The notes under the pieces: model-generated
The model's database searches: none
What the model was told of the DNA's origin: nothing
Seen by the model: the letters and a program-made list of their open reading frames with translations, nothing else
Shown here: positions 15,981 to 25,636 of the stretch, in pieces
Layout of the letters: every line of letters starts with the position of its first letter
How positions within the stretch are numbered: the first letter of the stretch is position 1
Program-made: the position numbers and the translations under genes
Source of the DNA: Streptomyces caelestis
GTDB lineage: Bacteria; Actinomycetota; Actinomycetes; Streptomycetales; Streptomycetaceae
Reading direction: 5' to 3'
Length of the DNA: 64,000 bases
Assembly: GCF_014205255.1 (NCBI RefSeq)
Contig: NZ_JACHNE010000001.1
Span: 2,914,001-2,978,000 of the forward strand

Positions 15981-17417
15981 TCAGAACGGCTCGAAGTCGT
16001 CGAACTCCTGCTGCGCGTCGTCCCGCTCGGCCTGCCGGTCCCTGCGGCGCTGCGCGGCCGGCCGCGACTCGTCCAGCCGGTGGTCCTCACCGCGTCGGCC
16101 GAGCATCTCGGCCCCGGCCATGACGGACGGCTCCCAGTCGAAGACCACGGCGTTCTCCTCGGGACCGATGGCGACACCGTCGCCGCTCCGGGCACCGGCC
16201 TTCATCAGTTCCTCTTCGACCCCGAGCCGGTTGAGCCGGTCCGCGAGGTAGCCGACCGCCTCGTCGTTGTTGAAATCGGTCTGCCGCACCCAGCGCTCGG
16301 GCTTCTCCCCGCGCACCCGGAACAGCCCGTCGGCCTCGCGCGTCACCGTGAAGCCGGTGTCGTCGACGGCCTTCGGCCGGATCACGATCCGCGTGGCCTC
16401 TGCCTTCGGCTTCGCCGCCCGCGCCTGCCCCACGAACTCCGCGAGCGCGTACGACAGCTCCTTCAGCCCCGTGTGCGCCACGGCCGACACCTCGAACACG
16501 CGGTACCCGCGTGCCTCCAGGTCGGGCCGCACCATCTCGGCGAGGTCCTTGCCGTCCGGTACGTCGATCTTGTTCAGGACGACGACCCGCGGACGGTTGT
16601 CCAGCCCGCCGTACTGCCGCAGCTCCTCCTCGATGACGTCGAGGTCGGAGACCGGGTCGCGTTCCGACTCCAGCGTGGCGGTGTCCAGGACGTGCACGAG
16701 CACACTGCACCGCTCCACGTGCCGCAGGAACTCCAGGCCCAGGCCCTTGCCCTGACTGGCTCCCGGGATCAGCCCGGGCACGTCGGCGATCGTGTACACG
16801 GTCGAGCCGGCTGTGACGACACCGAGGTTCGGCACGAGCGTGGTGAACGGGTAGTCGGCGATCTTCGGCTTGGCGGCGCTCAGCACCGAGATCAGGGACG
16901 ACTTGCCGGCGCTCGGATACCCGACGAGCGCCACGTCGGCGACCGTCTTCAGCTCCAGGACGACTTCCCGCACGTCGCCCGGCTCGCCGAGCAGCGCGAA
17001 CCCGGGCGCCTTGCGCCGCGCGGACGCCAGCGCCGCGTTGCCGAGCCCGCCCCGGCCGCCCTGCGCGGCGACGAACGACGTGCCGTGCCCGACCAGGTCG
17101 GCGAGGACGTTGCCCGCCTTGTCGAGCACCACCGTGCCGTCCGGCACCGGCAGGACGAGGTCCTGCCCGTCCTTGCCGGAGCGGTTGCCGCCCTCACCGG
17201 GCCTGCCGTTGGTGGCCTTGCGGTGCGGGGAGTGGTGGTAGTCGAGGAGCGTGGTGACGGACTGGTCGACGGTGAGGATCACGTCCCCGCCGCGCCCGCC
17301 GTTGCCGCCGTCGGGTCCGCCGAGCGGCTTGAACTTCTCACGGTGAACGGAGGCACAGCCGTGACCTCCGTTACCCGCGGCGACATGCAGCTCGACGCGG
17401 TCCACGAAGGTGGTCAT
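15981..17417 (-). CDS. obg: Obg/CgtA ribosome-associated GTPase
   Basis: Obg is an essential GTPase that binds the 50S subunit and responds to guanine nucleotide and stringent signals; in Streptomyces it influences aerial growth and sporulation. The 478 residues have the glycine-rich Obg fold (residues ~1-158, with [15 protein letters not shown]), the G domain ([30 protein letters not shown]) and a C-terminal OCT domain (~340-425), followed by an Arg/Asp-rich actinomycete tail. It follows rplU and rpmA on the same strand, the classic arrangement. A large hairpin at 17484-17532 separates it from rpmA and could reduce read-through. Confidence 0.97.
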   Translation of the reverse strand: MTTFVDRVELHVAAGNGGHGCASVHREKFKPLGGPDGGNGGRGGDVILTVDQSVTTLLDYHHSPHRKATNGRPGEGGNRSGKDGQDLVLPVPDGTVVLDKAGNVLADLVGHGTSFVAAQGGRGGLGNAALASARRKAPGFALLGEPGDVREVVLELKTVADVALVGYPSAGKSSLISVLSAAKPKIADYPFTTLVPNLGVVTAGSTVYTIADVPGLIPGASQGKGLGLEFLRHVERCSVLVHVLDTATLESERDPVSDLDVIEEELRQYGGLDNRPRVVVLNKIDVPDGKDLAEMVRPDLEARGYRVFEVSAVAHTGLKELSYALAEFVGQARAAKPKAEATRIVIRPKAVDDTGFTVTREADGLFRVRGEKPERWVRQTDFNNDEAVGYLADRLNRLGVEEELMKAGARSGDGVAIGPEENAVVFDWEPSVMAGAEMLGRRGEDHRLDESRPAAQRRRDRQAERDDAQQEFDDFEPF

Positions 17418-17483
17418 GGTGTGTGCCTCCAGTGATGTACGGCCGTTGTGTGCGGGTTGTACGGGGTTGTTCTCTGCGTAACA

Positions 17484-17532
17484 CGCGAAAGGCGGACCCG
17501 CTTCCCGTGAGGGAAGTGAGGTCCGCCTCGCG
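17484..17532 (-). terminator. Two-part hairpin between rpmA and obg
   Basis: AGGCGGACC (17490-17498) pairs with GGTCCGCCT (17520-17528), and the inner CTTCCC pairs with GGGAAG; CGCG bases extend the foot. It lies just past the rpmA stop, so it likely ends or attenuates the ribosomal-protein transcript before obg. Confidence 0.75.
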
Positions 17533-17543
17533 AAAGCTTCCGG

Positions 17544-17798
17544 TCAGGCGACCGGAACGATGTTCACGACCTTGCGGCCACGGTGGGTGCCGAACTGCAC
17601 CGAACCGGCCTGCAGCGCGAACAGCGTGTCGTCGCCGCCACGGCCGACGCCGGCGCCCGGGTGGAAGTGGGTGCCGCGCTGACGGACCAGGATCTCACCC
17701 GCGTTGACGACCTGACCGCCGAAGCGCTTCACGCCGAGGCGCTGAGCGTTGGAGTCACGACCGTTACGGGTGGACGATGCGCCCTTCTTGTGTGCCAT
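17544..17798 (-). CDS. rpmA: 50S ribosomal protein L27
   Basis: L27 sits near the peptidyl transferase centre. The 84 residues are the full length, with the conserved N-terminus [19 protein letters not shown], the [18 protein letters not shown] region and a C-terminal beta part. The ATG follows GAGGAGAG. It starts 14 nt after the rplU stop and is co-transcribed with it. Confidence 0.98.
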   Translation of the reverse strand: MAHKKGASSTRNGRDSNAQRLGVKRFGGQVVNAGEILVRQRGTHFHPGAGVGRGGDDTLFALQAGSVQFGTHRGRKVVNIVPVA

Positions 17799-17812
17799 CT
17801 CTCCTCAGTCCC

Positions 17813-18133
17813 TTACTTCGCAGCCGCGGGGATCTCAGTGACCTTGATCGCCGTGTACTGCTGGCGGTGGCCCTGACGACGGCGGTAACCGGTCTTGTTC
17901 TTGTAGCGCAGAATGTCGATCTTCTGGCCCTTGTGGTGGTCCACGACCTCGGCCTGGACCTTGATGCCGGCCAGCACCCACGGGTCGCTGGTCACGGCGT
18001 CGCCGTCGACAACGAGCAGGGTCGAGAGCTCGACCGTGTCGCCAACCTTGGCAGTGGAAATCTTGTCAACCTCAACGATGTCACCGACAGCAACCTTGTG
18101 CTGGCGGCCACCGCTGCGCACGATGGCGTACAC
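17813..18133 (-). CDS. rplU: 50S ribosomal protein L21
   Basis: L21 binds 23S rRNA. The 106 residues include [22 protein letters not shown] at the start and the conserved [16 protein letters not shown] near the end. It uses a GTG start at 18133 and heads the rplU-rpmA pair. The ~210-nt leader back to the rne terminator should contain the promoter. Confidence 0.98.
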   Translation of the reverse strand: MYAIVRSGGRQHKVAVGDIVEVDKISTAKVGDTVELSTLLVVDGDAVTSDPWVLAGIKVQAEVVDHHKGQKIDILRYKNKTGYRRRQGHRQQYTAIKVTEIPAAAK

Positions 18134-18346
18134 GCGGACTCACTCTCTCGCTCGGGAAACGGCACCCCCGCAGGCCAGCCGCCCGACACAGCGAGCGGCC
18201 TCTCCTGGGCGCCCGGCGCCCGGAGGATGAGGTTTACGGGGATGTGACGCGTCATTCGACACGCCGACGGTCAAGGTTACGGGGCTGCGGCCGAGGGGGT
18301 CAAACCGAGCCGGGCCCGCCGCCTGTGCGACCGGTCACGCCGGTCG

Positions 18347-18391
18347 CGTCCGCCGGGGCGTGCGCGCGTGTCGCGCACGCCCCGGCGGACG
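18347..18391 (-). terminator. Perfect 20-bp hairpin terminator of rne
   Basis: CGTCCGCCGGGGCGTGCGCG (18347-18366) and its exact complement (18372-18391) flank the loop CGTGT. It starts 11 nt after the rne stop. Confidence 0.9.
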
Positions 18392-18401
18392 TCGAGGCGG
18401 G

Positions 18402-21400
18402 TCAGTCCTCGTCGGTGGAGGCCGAGACGGAGGAGCGGGACTGCTCCGCCGCGACGGTCTTCTTCGACGTGGTCTTCTTGGCGGCGGTCTTGGTGGTCTT
18501 CGCCGCCTTCTTCGCCGTCGTCTTCTTGGCCGCGGTCTTCTTCGCCGCGGTCTTCTTGGTGGCGGCCTTCTTCGCCGTGGCCTTCTTGGCCGTCTTGCGG
18601 GCCGTCTTCTTGGCCGGGGCCGACTCCTCGGCGGCCTCGCCCGACTCGTCGGCCGGGGCACCGGCTTCCGCCTGCTCCGTCCGCTCCTCCGCGGCGGCCG
18701 ACGGGACGACCACGACGGCCGCCTCCTCGGACGCCGTGGACACGGTGGGCTTGCGCACGGCACGGCGCCGGGGACGGGCCGGGGCGGCGCTCTCGGCGGG
18801 CGCCTCGGCAGCCGCCGCGGGCTGTTCGGCCTGCTCGGGCGTCTCAGCGGCCTCGGGCGTGGCGGGCGCGGTCTCGGACACCGTCACCACGGTCGCCTCC
18901 GCCCCCGCCGGAGAACCGGCCGGCGCGGACACCTTGCGCGTCGCCCGCCGACGGCCACGGCCCTTGGGCGCGGCCTCCTCGACGGCCGGGGCCTCGACGA
19001 CCGGGTCCTCGACGGCCACCGGCTCGGCGTGCGCCTCGGCGGCCGGCTCCGGCTGCACCGGACGGGCGACCTCCTCGGCGGCGGTCACGTCCTGAGCCGT
19101 CGGCACCTCGGCCGCGGCCTGCTCGGCCTTCCCGCCCTGCCTGACCTGCGGCTCCGCCGTCTCACCGCGCGGCGCACCCGCCGGAGCCGACGCCCGCCGG
19201 CTCGCCCGGCGTCGCGGCCGGCCGCGGCCGGCCGCGGCCTCCGCCTCGGCGGCGCTGCTGTACAGCTCCTCGTCGGGCTCGAAGACCGGCTCGGGCAGCG
19301 CGATCGGCTCGGCGATCTCGGCACCGACCTCGGCCTCGGTCTCGGCCTCCTCCTCGACGGTCTCGACGGCCGCCTCGTGCACGTGCGGCTGATCGGCGGC
19401 ACCGGCACGCGCGCGCTTCTTGCGCTTGCCGCCGCCTCCGCCGGAGGTGGTCGGCTGCTCCATGTGCACGATGACACCGCGCCCGTTGCAGTGGACGCAG
19501 GTCTCGGAGAAGGACTCCAGGAGCCCCTGCCCGACCCGCTTGCGGGTCATCTGCACGAGCCCCAGCGAGGTCACCTCGGCCACCTGGTGCTTCGTACGGT
19601 CCCGGCCCAGGCATTCGAGCAGGCGCCGCAGCACCAGGTCCCGGTTGGACTCCAGCACCATGTCGATGAAGTCGATGACGATGATGCCGCCGAGGTCGCG
19701 CAGCCGCAGCTGACGCACGATCTCCTCGGCCGCCTCCAGGTTGTTCCTGGTGACGGTCTCCTCGAGGTTGCCGCCCTGGCCGGTGAACTTGCCGGTGTTG
19801 ACGTCGACGACGACCATCGCCTCGGTCCGGTCGATCACCAGCGAGCCGCCGCTGGGCAGCCACACCTTGCGGTCCAGCGCCTTGGCGAGCTGCTCGTCGA
19901 TCCGGTACGTGGCGAAGACGTCGACCTCGGAGGTCCACTTCGACAGGCGCTCGGCGAGGTCCGGCGCGACGTGCGAGACGTACCCGTGGATGGTCGACCA
20001 CGCCTCGTCGCCGCTGACGACGACCTTGGAGAAGTCCTCGTTGAAGATGTCGCGCACGACCCGGACGGTCATGTCCGGCTCGCCGTACAGCAGTGTCGGC
20101 GCGTTGCCGTTCTTGGCCTTCTTCTGGATGTCCTCCCACTGCCCCTGGAGCCGCTCGACGTCCCGGCGCAGCTCGTCCTCGCTCGCGCCCTCGGCGGCGG
20201 TGCGCACGATGACGCCCGCGTCCTCGGGGACGATCTTCTTGAGGATCGTCTTCAGCCGGGCCCGCTCGGTGTCGGGCAGCTTGCGGCTGATGCCGGTCAT
20301 GGAGCCCTCGGGCACGTACACGAGGTAGCGCCCGGGGAGGGAGACCTGGCTGGTCAGACGGGCGCCCTTGTGCCCGATGGGGTCCTTCGTCACCTGGACG
20401 AGCACGGACTGCCCGGACTTCAGGGCGGACTCGATGCGCCGCGGCCCGTTGGCCATGCCGAGCGCCTCGAAGTTGACCTCACCGGCGTACAGCACCGCGT
20501 TGCGCCCCTTGCCGATGTCGATGAAGGCGGCCTCCATCGACGGCAGCACGTTCTGCACCTTGCCGAGGTAGACGTTGCCGACGTACGAGGTCGACTGCTC
20601 CTTGTTGACGTAGTGCTCGACGAGCACGCCGTCCTCCAGGACGCCGATCTGCGTACGGTCGCCGTGCTGCCGGACGACCATCACGCGGTCGACGGCCTCG
20701 CGCCGGGCCAGGAACTCGGCCTCGGTGATGATCGGGACGCGCCGGCGGCCCTGCTCGCGGCCCTCCCGGCGGCGCTGCTTCTTGGCCTCCAGACGGGTCG
20801 AGCCCTTGATGGACTGCACCTCGTCGGACGGTTCGGCCTTGGGGCGGGGCTCACGGACCTTGACGACCGTGCGCTCCGGGTCGTCCTCGGTGGGCTCGGC
20901 GTCGGGCGCGGTGTCACCGGCCCGGCGACGGCGGCGACGGCGACGGCGGCTGCTGGTGGAGCCGCCCCCACCGGCCGACTCGTCACGGTCGGCGGCCTCG
21001 TCGGACTCGTCCTGGTCCTCCTCGGTCTGCTCCGCGGTGTCCTCGGCGTCCTGCGCGGCCTGTGCGGCGGCGACCTGGTCGGCCTCGGCGTCCGTGTCCT
21101 CGCCGCCCTCGCCGTCGGTGTCGGCGGACTCACCACGCCGACGGCGGCGGCCGCCCCGGCGACGACGCCGGCGCGAGCCGGGCCCCTCGGAGTCGTCCTG
21201 GTCCTCGCCCTCGGCGGAATCCTCGGGCTCCTCCGCCTCGTCGACGGCGCTCTCGTCGGCGGCACTCTCGGCGGCGGGGGCCACGGTGGCCTGGGCCTCG
21301 GGCTCGTCCGCGGAACCCCGGCGACGACGCCGGCGGCGCGACCCGCCGGGCTGCTCCTCGCGCACCTCGGCCGGCGCGGACTCCTCCGCCTCCTCGGGCT

Positions 21401-22583
21401 CCTCGGGCTCCTCGGCCCCGGCCGCCTCGGCAGCGGCTGCGGCAGCGGCCCGCTCCGGCGTCTGGAACTGGGGCTCGGTGAACACGGGCGCCTGGAACAG
21501 GGCGACAGCGGGCCGCGCGGGCCGCGCCGACGTCTCGTCCTCACCGGCGGCCGTGTCGGCGGCCCGCTCGGACTTGGCGGCACGGGAGCCCCGCGAGGGC
21601 TGTGCGGGCTCGGCGAAACCACTGGCCGCCCGGCGGACGACCCGGCGGCGGCGCCGCGGAGCGGCATCCTCGGCGGGCTCGGAAGCCTGGGCGGAGGCCT
21701 CGGAGGCTCCGTCGGACTCAGCGGCAGGGGAATCGGTCACAGGTGCCTTCGCCTCCTCGGCGGGCGAGCCGGCGGGGGCCTCGGCGGGCCCACCAGACGC
21801 GGCAGCGACGGCCTCGGCGGGCTCGTCGGTGGTGGCGACGGAGCCGGACCGGCCCGCGTCGGCGGTTTCTTCCGCCGCATCCGCGGCGGCAGGCGCCGCG
21901 GTGGGCGCGGTCACCCGTCGTGTGGCACGCCGCCGTGTCCGGCGCGGGGCAGCCTCCTCGGCGGCCTCCGCGGTCTCGGCGCCGTCGTCACCGGTCGTGG
22001 CGGACACGGGGGCGCTCGGCTCGGTCTGTGCGGCGGCAGCCGGCGCCGACGCCGTCTCCACCGCCTCAGCCGGAGCCGCGGAGGGCGACGTCACCGTGCG
22101 CGTCGCACGACGCCGGGTGCGCCGGGGAGCGGCGTCCTCGGGCACCTCGGCGGACGCGGCGGGGGCGGAGGCCCCGGCCTGCTCCGACGCCTCGGAAGCG
22201 GCGGTCACCGGCACTACGGTCTCGGCGGTCTCCGCGGACGCCGGAGCCCCGGCGGGCGCGGCAGCACGGCGAACCACGCGGCGCCGCTTCGGAGCGGCAG
22301 GCGCGGCCTCCTCTGCGCTCTCGGCGGCCTCGGAGATCTCCTGCGCCGCCGCGGCGGTCTCTTCGGCCTCGTCGGCCTCCACCGCGTCAGCCGCGAGGTC
22401 GTCGGGCTCCGCGGCCGGTATGGCCGGCGTGACGGTCTCCACCGGAGCATCGGAGGAGGCGCCGACGGGCGGACCCGCCGGGCGGGACGCGGCACGGCGC
22501 CGCCGGCGGGGCGGCAGGGTGTCGCTGGGAGTGTTGTGTTCGGAGTCCGTGGCGGACTCTGTGGGTTCGGTCGGTCCGAGCAT
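18402..22583 (-). CDS. rne: Ribonuclease E/G with long disordered arms on both sides
   Basis: This 1393-residue endoribonuclease processes and degrades RNA. The catalytic core lies roughly at residues 590-1040: an S1-like part (STSYVGNVYLGKVQNVLPSMEAAFIDIGKG), a 5'-sensor/RNase H part, the DNase I-like catalytic site (VVVDVNTGKFTG, IIVIDFIDM) and the zinc-link CVHC. As in other streptomycetes, disordered arms lie on both sides: about 580 residues before and 330 after, rich in Ala, Glu, Pro and Arg, with repeated Arg-rich modules of the type APRRTRRRATR. The C-terminus is a histone-H1-like Lys/Ala/Thr tail (KKTAAKKTAAKK). The arms probably bind RNA and partner enzymes such as PNPase. The ATG at 22583 follows GGGAG at 11 nt. 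It is followed by rplU-rpmA-obg, as in many bacteria. Confidence 0.95.
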   Translation of the reverse strand: MLGPTEPTESATDSEHNTPSDTLPPRRRRRAASRPAGPPVGASSDAPVETVTPAIPAAEPDDLAADAVEADEAEETAAAAQEISEAAESAEEAAPAAPKRRRVVRRAAAPAGAPASAETAETVVPVTAASEASEQAGASAPAASAEVPEDAAPRRTRRRATRTVTSPSAAPAEAVETASAPAAAAQTEPSAPVSATTGDDGAETAEAAEEAAPRRTRRRATRRVTAPTAAPAAADAAEETADAGRSGSVATTDEPAEAVAAASGGPAEAPAGSPAEEAKAPVTDSPAAESDGASEASAQASEPAEDAAPRRRRRVVRRAASGFAEPAQPSRGSRAAKSERAADTAAGEDETSARPARPAVALFQAPVFTEPQFQTPERAAAAAAAEAAGAEEPEEPEEAEESAPAEVREEQPGGSRRRRRRRGSADEPEAQATVAPAAESAADESAVDEAEEPEDSAEGEDQDDSEGPGSRRRRRRGGRRRRRGESADTDGEGGEDTDAEADQVAAAQAAQDAEDTAEQTEEDQDESDEAADRDESAGGGGSTSSRRRRRRRRRAGDTAPDAEPTEDDPERTVVKVREPRPKAEPSDEVQSIKGSTRLEAKKQRRREGREQGRRRVPIITEAEFLARREAVDRVMVVRQHGDRTQIGVLEDGVLVEHYVNKEQSTSYVGNVYLGKVQNVLPSMEAAFIDIGKGRNAVLYAGEVNFEALGMANGPRRIESALKSGQSVLVQVTKDPIGHKGARLTSQVSLPGRYLVYVPEGSMTGISRKLPDTERARLKTILKKIVPEDAGVIVRTAAEGASEDELRRDVERLQGQWEDIQKKAKNGNAPTLLYGEPDMTVRVVRDIFNEDFSKVVVSGDEAWSTIHGYVSHVAPDLAERLSKWTSEVDVFATYRIDEQLAKALDRKVWLPSGGSLVIDRTEAMVVVDVNTGKFTGQGGNLEETVTRNNLEAAEEIVRQLRLRDLGGIIVIDFIDMVLESNRDLVLRRLLECLGRDRTKHQVAEVTSLGLVQMTRKRVGQGLLESFSETCVHCNGRGVIVHMEQPTTSGGGGGKRKKRARAGAADQPHVHEAAVETVEEEAETEAEVGAEIAEPIALPEPVFEPDEELYSSAAEAEAAAGRGRPRRRASRRASAPAGAPRGETAEPQVRQGGKAEQAAAEVPTAQDVTAAEEVARPVQPEPAAEAHAEPVAVEDPVVEAPAVEEAAPKGRGRRRATRKVSAPAGSPAGAEATVVTVSETAPATPEAAETPEQAEQPAAAAEAPAESAAPARPRRRAVRKPTVSTASEEAAVVVVPSAAAEERTEQAEAGAPADESGEAAEESAPAKKTARKTAKKATAKKAATKKTAAKKTAAKKTTAKKAAKTTKTAAKKTTSKKTVAAEQSRSSVSASTDED

Positions 22584-22838
22584 GCGGGCTTTTCTCCCGT
22601 CAGGCTCCCGGGCGCCGCACCTGGTCCGGCTGTGCCGGTGACGTCCGCGGCTCGCGCTGTGCGCGTCGCCGCCGTCCGGGGCGCGGGCGCCGCTCGGGAG
22701 CTCTCTGTGTCCTGTCTCGCCGGTTCCGTACGCCGAATGCGTACGGCCTGGCGAAAGTCTTCTGGTCGGTGCGCTGCCCGACCCAGGTGGCTCCCGAGTC
22801 CCAGGGCGGCGCTTACGACGTCCGTCCCTACGCGGAAC

Positions 22839-23621
22839 CTACGCCGGCGCCGTCGCGGCGGCAGGCGGTTCGGCCGTTGAGTGGGCCTCCGCTGCCTCGC
22901 GGTCGGGCGCGAGCGGGTCGGTCACCGTGCCGGTCTCTTCATCGAACAGCCCCTGCGCCAGCCTGGTCACCGCTGCGGGGACCGGCGGCGCCAGGTCGGC
23001 CACGGCGCGGAGACCGGACAGGACGTCGTCGGGTCGTACGGCAGGCGTCACGTGCCGAACAACCAGCCGCAGTATCGCACAGGGCTGGTCGGTCGGCCTA
23101 TCAGCCTGCGAACTCTGTGTTTCTGTGAGGTCGCGGATCTCCAGGCTCACGACGGCGGAGCGAGCATCGAAGGTGCGCACCCCGTTCTTCGCGAGGCGCT
23201 GGACCTCTACGGTCTCGGCCGCGTTGAAGGCGTCCGCCGCTCGGCGGGCCTCCTCCTGCGACACGCCGTCCAGCCGCAGCTCCCACACCGAAGCCGTCAG
23301 CCGGTCGGCGAGGCCCGGAGTGCGGGCCTCGACCGCCTCGATGATGTCGAGCCCGGCGGGCATCGACTCGTCGAGAAGGATCCTGAGCTGCTCAGGGTCG
23401 CGCGCCTCGGTGAGCGCGATCTCCAGGTACTCCGCCTCACTGCCCGTGCCGGTGGGTGCGGCATTGGCGTACGACACCTTCGGGTGCGGAGTGAAGCCCG
23501 CCGAGTAGGCCATCGGCACCTCGGCACGGCGCAACGCACGCTCGAAGGCGCGCTGGAAGTCACGGTGGCTGGTGAACCGGAGGCGGCCGCGCTTGGTGTA
23601 GCGCAGTCGGATGCGCTGCAC
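22839..23621 (-). CDS. Radical SAM-linked protein of the TIGR03936/DUF2344 family
   Basis: The 260-residue product begins with the family signature QRIRLRYTKRGRLRFTSHRDFQRAFERALRRAEVP (split here only by its GTG start), then YSAGFTPHPKVSYANA and GSEAEYLEIAL. Members are encoded beside, or fused to, a B12-binding radical SAM protein of the TIGR03960 family, and usually near rne. Both partners are present here (25868-27832 and 18402-22583), though three other genes separate the radical SAM partner. The biochemical role is not established; a part in RNA or ribosome maturation is inferred from neighbourhood only. The C-terminal 40 residues are Ala/Glu/Pro-rich and poorly conserved. A TGA lies 17 codons upstream in frame, which limits the start to this GTG. 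Confidence 0.9.
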   Translation of the reverse strand: MQRIRLRYTKRGRLRFTSHRDFQRAFERALRRAEVPMAYSAGFTPHPKVSYANAAPTGTGSEAEYLEIALTEARDPEQLRILLDESMPAGLDIIEAVEARTPGLADRLTASVWELRLDGVSQEEARRAADAFNAAETVEVQRLAKNGVRTFDARSAVVSLEIRDLTETQSSQADRPTDQPCAILRLVVRHVTPAVRPDDVLSGLRAVADLAPPVPAAVTRLAQGLFDEETGTVTDPLAPDREAAEAHSTAEPPAAATAPA

Positions 23622-23669
23622 CGCGGGTGCGGGCGGCGGGCCTTCGGGCTGTCGCTTGCCCAGTGTCGT

Positions 23670-24857
23670 TCAGTCCTTCGTGAGAGCGGTCGTACTGCTA
23701 CCAAGAGTACGTGCCTCGCGGCCCGAAGGTTCCCCGAGGTCGACCGGCTGCGGCTGCGCCGGCGCGCCGAAGAGCATCCGCCGGACGTCGGCGCGCGCCT
23801 GCCGCACGGAGTCCCGGGCGGCGGCCAGCGCCTGCCGCGTGGCCCGTCCCACACTGCGGGCGGCCTCGGCGGCGGGCCGCAGGACGGCGTCCCGCACGAC
23901 GTGCCCGACGGGCGTCAGCACGCTCCGGTACACCCACCGCACCGGCTCGACGAAGATCCACCGGAAGAGCGTCGCGAGGAACCGCCCGACGGCGAGCGAG
24001 ATGCGCCCGGCGATCCGCCACGCGTGCCCGAGGGCGTCCAGGACCTCCCGCCCGATGACCGCGAGGAGCCGCCCGACCGGGGCGAGAACCCAGCGCCAGA
24101 GGGCGAGGGCGGGCAGGACGAGCAGGATCCGGGCGATCCAGTAGAGGGCCGTCCCGATACCGGTGACCACCATGCTCACCAGCCATGCCAGCCCCTTGCC
24201 GCACCAGACGACCGCCCGCCCGACGGGCGCGAGAACCCACGTGTACAGCCACACGGCCGGTACGACGACCAGATACCGGGCGAGCCACGCCACGAGCGTG
24301 TACACGCCGAACCCGATCCCGGCCAGTACGGCGCCGAGCCCCTTCAGCACCCACATCACGGCCCGCCCGACCGGCGTGAACAGGTACGAGTACACCCAGC
24401 CGAACGCGGCCCCGACGCCCCTGGCGACCCCGGTGACGACCCAGGCGATCCCGTGTCCCACCGGCGTCAGCACGTACCGGTACAGCCACACCAGAGGCAC
24501 GACGAGAAGCACGTTCCCGAGCCACCCGAGCGCCTTCGCCACCGGCACGACGACATACCGCCACAGCCCCACGAACGGCCAGACGAACACCGCCCGCCCG
24601 AGCCACAGCAGCGCCCGGCCCAGCGGCCGCAGCAGCACGTCGTTCAGGAACCGCCCGGCCACGACGAGCGCGTCCCACACCATCCGCACAGGGACGACCA
24701 GCACGAGCACGACGATCCGCACGGGAATCCGGATCGCGACGGCGAGACACCCCTCGGGCGCCGCCTCACGCACCGGCGGCGCGGACGGTTCGGGCACCCG
24801 TTTCCGCAGATCGACTCGCGTCTCGGAGCCCTCTCGGGCCGACTTCTCCAGATCCAT
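23670..24857 (-). CDS. Hydrophobic protein with internal repeats
   Basis: I do not recognise a family. After a charged N-terminus (MDLEKSAREGSETRVDLRKR), residues ~40-310 form a run of hydrophobic segments punctuated by a recurring motif: VLLRPLGRAL, VVVPVAKAL, VLTPVGHGI, LFTPVGRAV, VLAPVGRAV, VLAPVGRLL, FVEPVRWV and VLTPVGHVV. The motif follows W/Y-containing helices at variable spacing of about 25-65 residues. The consensus is (L/V)xxPVGRxVxW. The C-terminal ~70 residues are Ala/Arg-rich and soluble. The arrangement suggests re-entrant or amphipathic helices in the membrane. It lies between the two members of the TIGR03936/TIGR03960 pair on the same strand. Confidence 0.75.
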   Translation of the reverse strand: MDLEKSAREGSETRVDLRKRVPEPSAPPVREAAPEGCLAVAIRIPVRIVVLVLVVPVRMVWDALVVAGRFLNDVLLRPLGRALLWLGRAVFVWPFVGLWRYVVVPVAKALGWLGNVLLVVPLVWLYRYVLTPVGHGIAWVVTGVARGVGAAFGWVYSYLFTPVGRAVMWVLKGLGAVLAGIGFGVYTLVAWLARYLVVVPAVWLYTWVLAPVGRAVVWCGKGLAWLVSMVVTGIGTALYWIARILLVLPALALWRWVLAPVGRLLAVIGREVLDALGHAWRIAGRISLAVGRFLATLFRWIFVEPVRWVYRSVLTPVGHVVRDAVLRPAAEAARSVGRATRQALAAARDSVRQARADVRRMLFGAPAQPQPVDLGEPSGREARTLGSSTTALTKD

Positions 24858-24955
24858 ACCGTCGTAGACGCCTCAGCGCCCCGTCCGGATGCAGCACCGC
24901 ACAGCCCCGCCCCGTTCTTCCGCAGATCCTCCACCTGGCGTCGTGATCACACGGC

Positions 24956-25426
24956 TCACGCGCCCGCGACCCGAGCGTTCAGCAGCCGGGGCGACTCCTG
25001 GAAACCGCACCGGGCGTACGCGGGGATCGCCCGCGGGCTCGAGTGCACGGTCACCCGCTCCAGCCCGAGCTCCCGGGCTCCGTCCAGAACCGCCCGGATG
25101 AGCCGCCCGCCCAACCCGCCGTCGCGTGCCTCGGGTACGACGTACACGCATTGGAGATCGCCGGAGGCCCGCCGCGGCGCTCGCGGCGTGGGCACCCGCT
25201 GCACGACCGCCAGCCAGGCCATGCCGATCACCACGTCGTCGTCACGCACGACCACCATGCACCGATGCGTACCGGCGTTGTCCCGGGCCCACTCGACGAA
25301 GTGCCGTACGAATTCCGCGCGTTCGCCGAGGGCCTCGCCACCGTTCTCGACGAGCCACTCCCATCGAAGTGCCGCCACGGCCGCCAGTTCGCCGGACCGA
25401 GCCGGGCGGATGCTGATGTTCTCCAT
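24956..25426 (-). CDS. GNAT-family N-acetyltransferase
   Basis: A 156-residue acetyl-CoA-dependent transferase of unknown substrate. It starts ISIRPARSGELAAVAALRW and has the acetyl-CoA site QCVYVVPEARDGGLGGRLIRAVL and the terminal HSSPRAIPAYARCGFQE. The ATG overlaps the TGA of the upstream regulator remnant in the form TGATG, a sign of translational coupling, so the two formed one unit. The reading frame also remains open upstream in phase with the first part of that regulator. Confidence 0.87.
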   Translation of the reverse strand: MENISIRPARSGELAAVAALRWEWLVENGGEALGERAEFVRHFVEWARDNAGTHRCMVVVRDDDVVIGMAWLAVVQRVPTPRAPRRASGDLQCVYVVPEARDGGLGGRLIRAVLDGARELGLERVTVHSSPRAIPAYARCGFQESPRLLNARVAGA

Positions 25427-25636
25427 CAGTGCATTGTCCGGTCGGCGGCCCCGTCCGCCTCCCAGCGCAGCAGGTCCCCCGGCTGGCAGTCGAGTACCTC
25501 GCACAGCGCGGCGAGGGTCGAGAAGCGGACCGCCTTGGCGCGGCCGTTCTTGAGGACAGCGAGGTTGGTCCAGCTCGGCCTGCATCTGGGCCGCCTCGAT
25601 GTCCCGTGCGACGGCCTGCGCGATAGGTTGAGCCAT
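25426..25636 (-). pseudogene. XRE-family (HTH_26-type) regulator, apparently frameshifted
   Basis: The strongly conserved second half (TNLAVLKNGRAKAVRFSTL, ALCEVLDCQPGDLLRW) of a small XRE regulator is present in one frame and ends at the TGA at 25428-25426. A plausible N-terminus (MAQPIAQAVARDIEAAQ) from ATG 25636 is in another frame. The ATG-to-TGA distance is 211 nt, one over a multiple of three, and the helix that should precede TNLAVLKNG is missing. The break lies near 25566-25590. A deletion of about 30 nt with loss of phase, or a sequencing error, could explain it; a start inside the second frame cannot be excluded. Confidence 0.6.

Noticed and set aside
18360..22880. A very long open frame antisense to rne (about 1500 codons).
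   Set aside because: It is a shadow of the GC-rich codon use of rne. It encodes low-complexity Gly/Arg/Leu sequence with no family resemblance, while rne has clear catalytic motifs.
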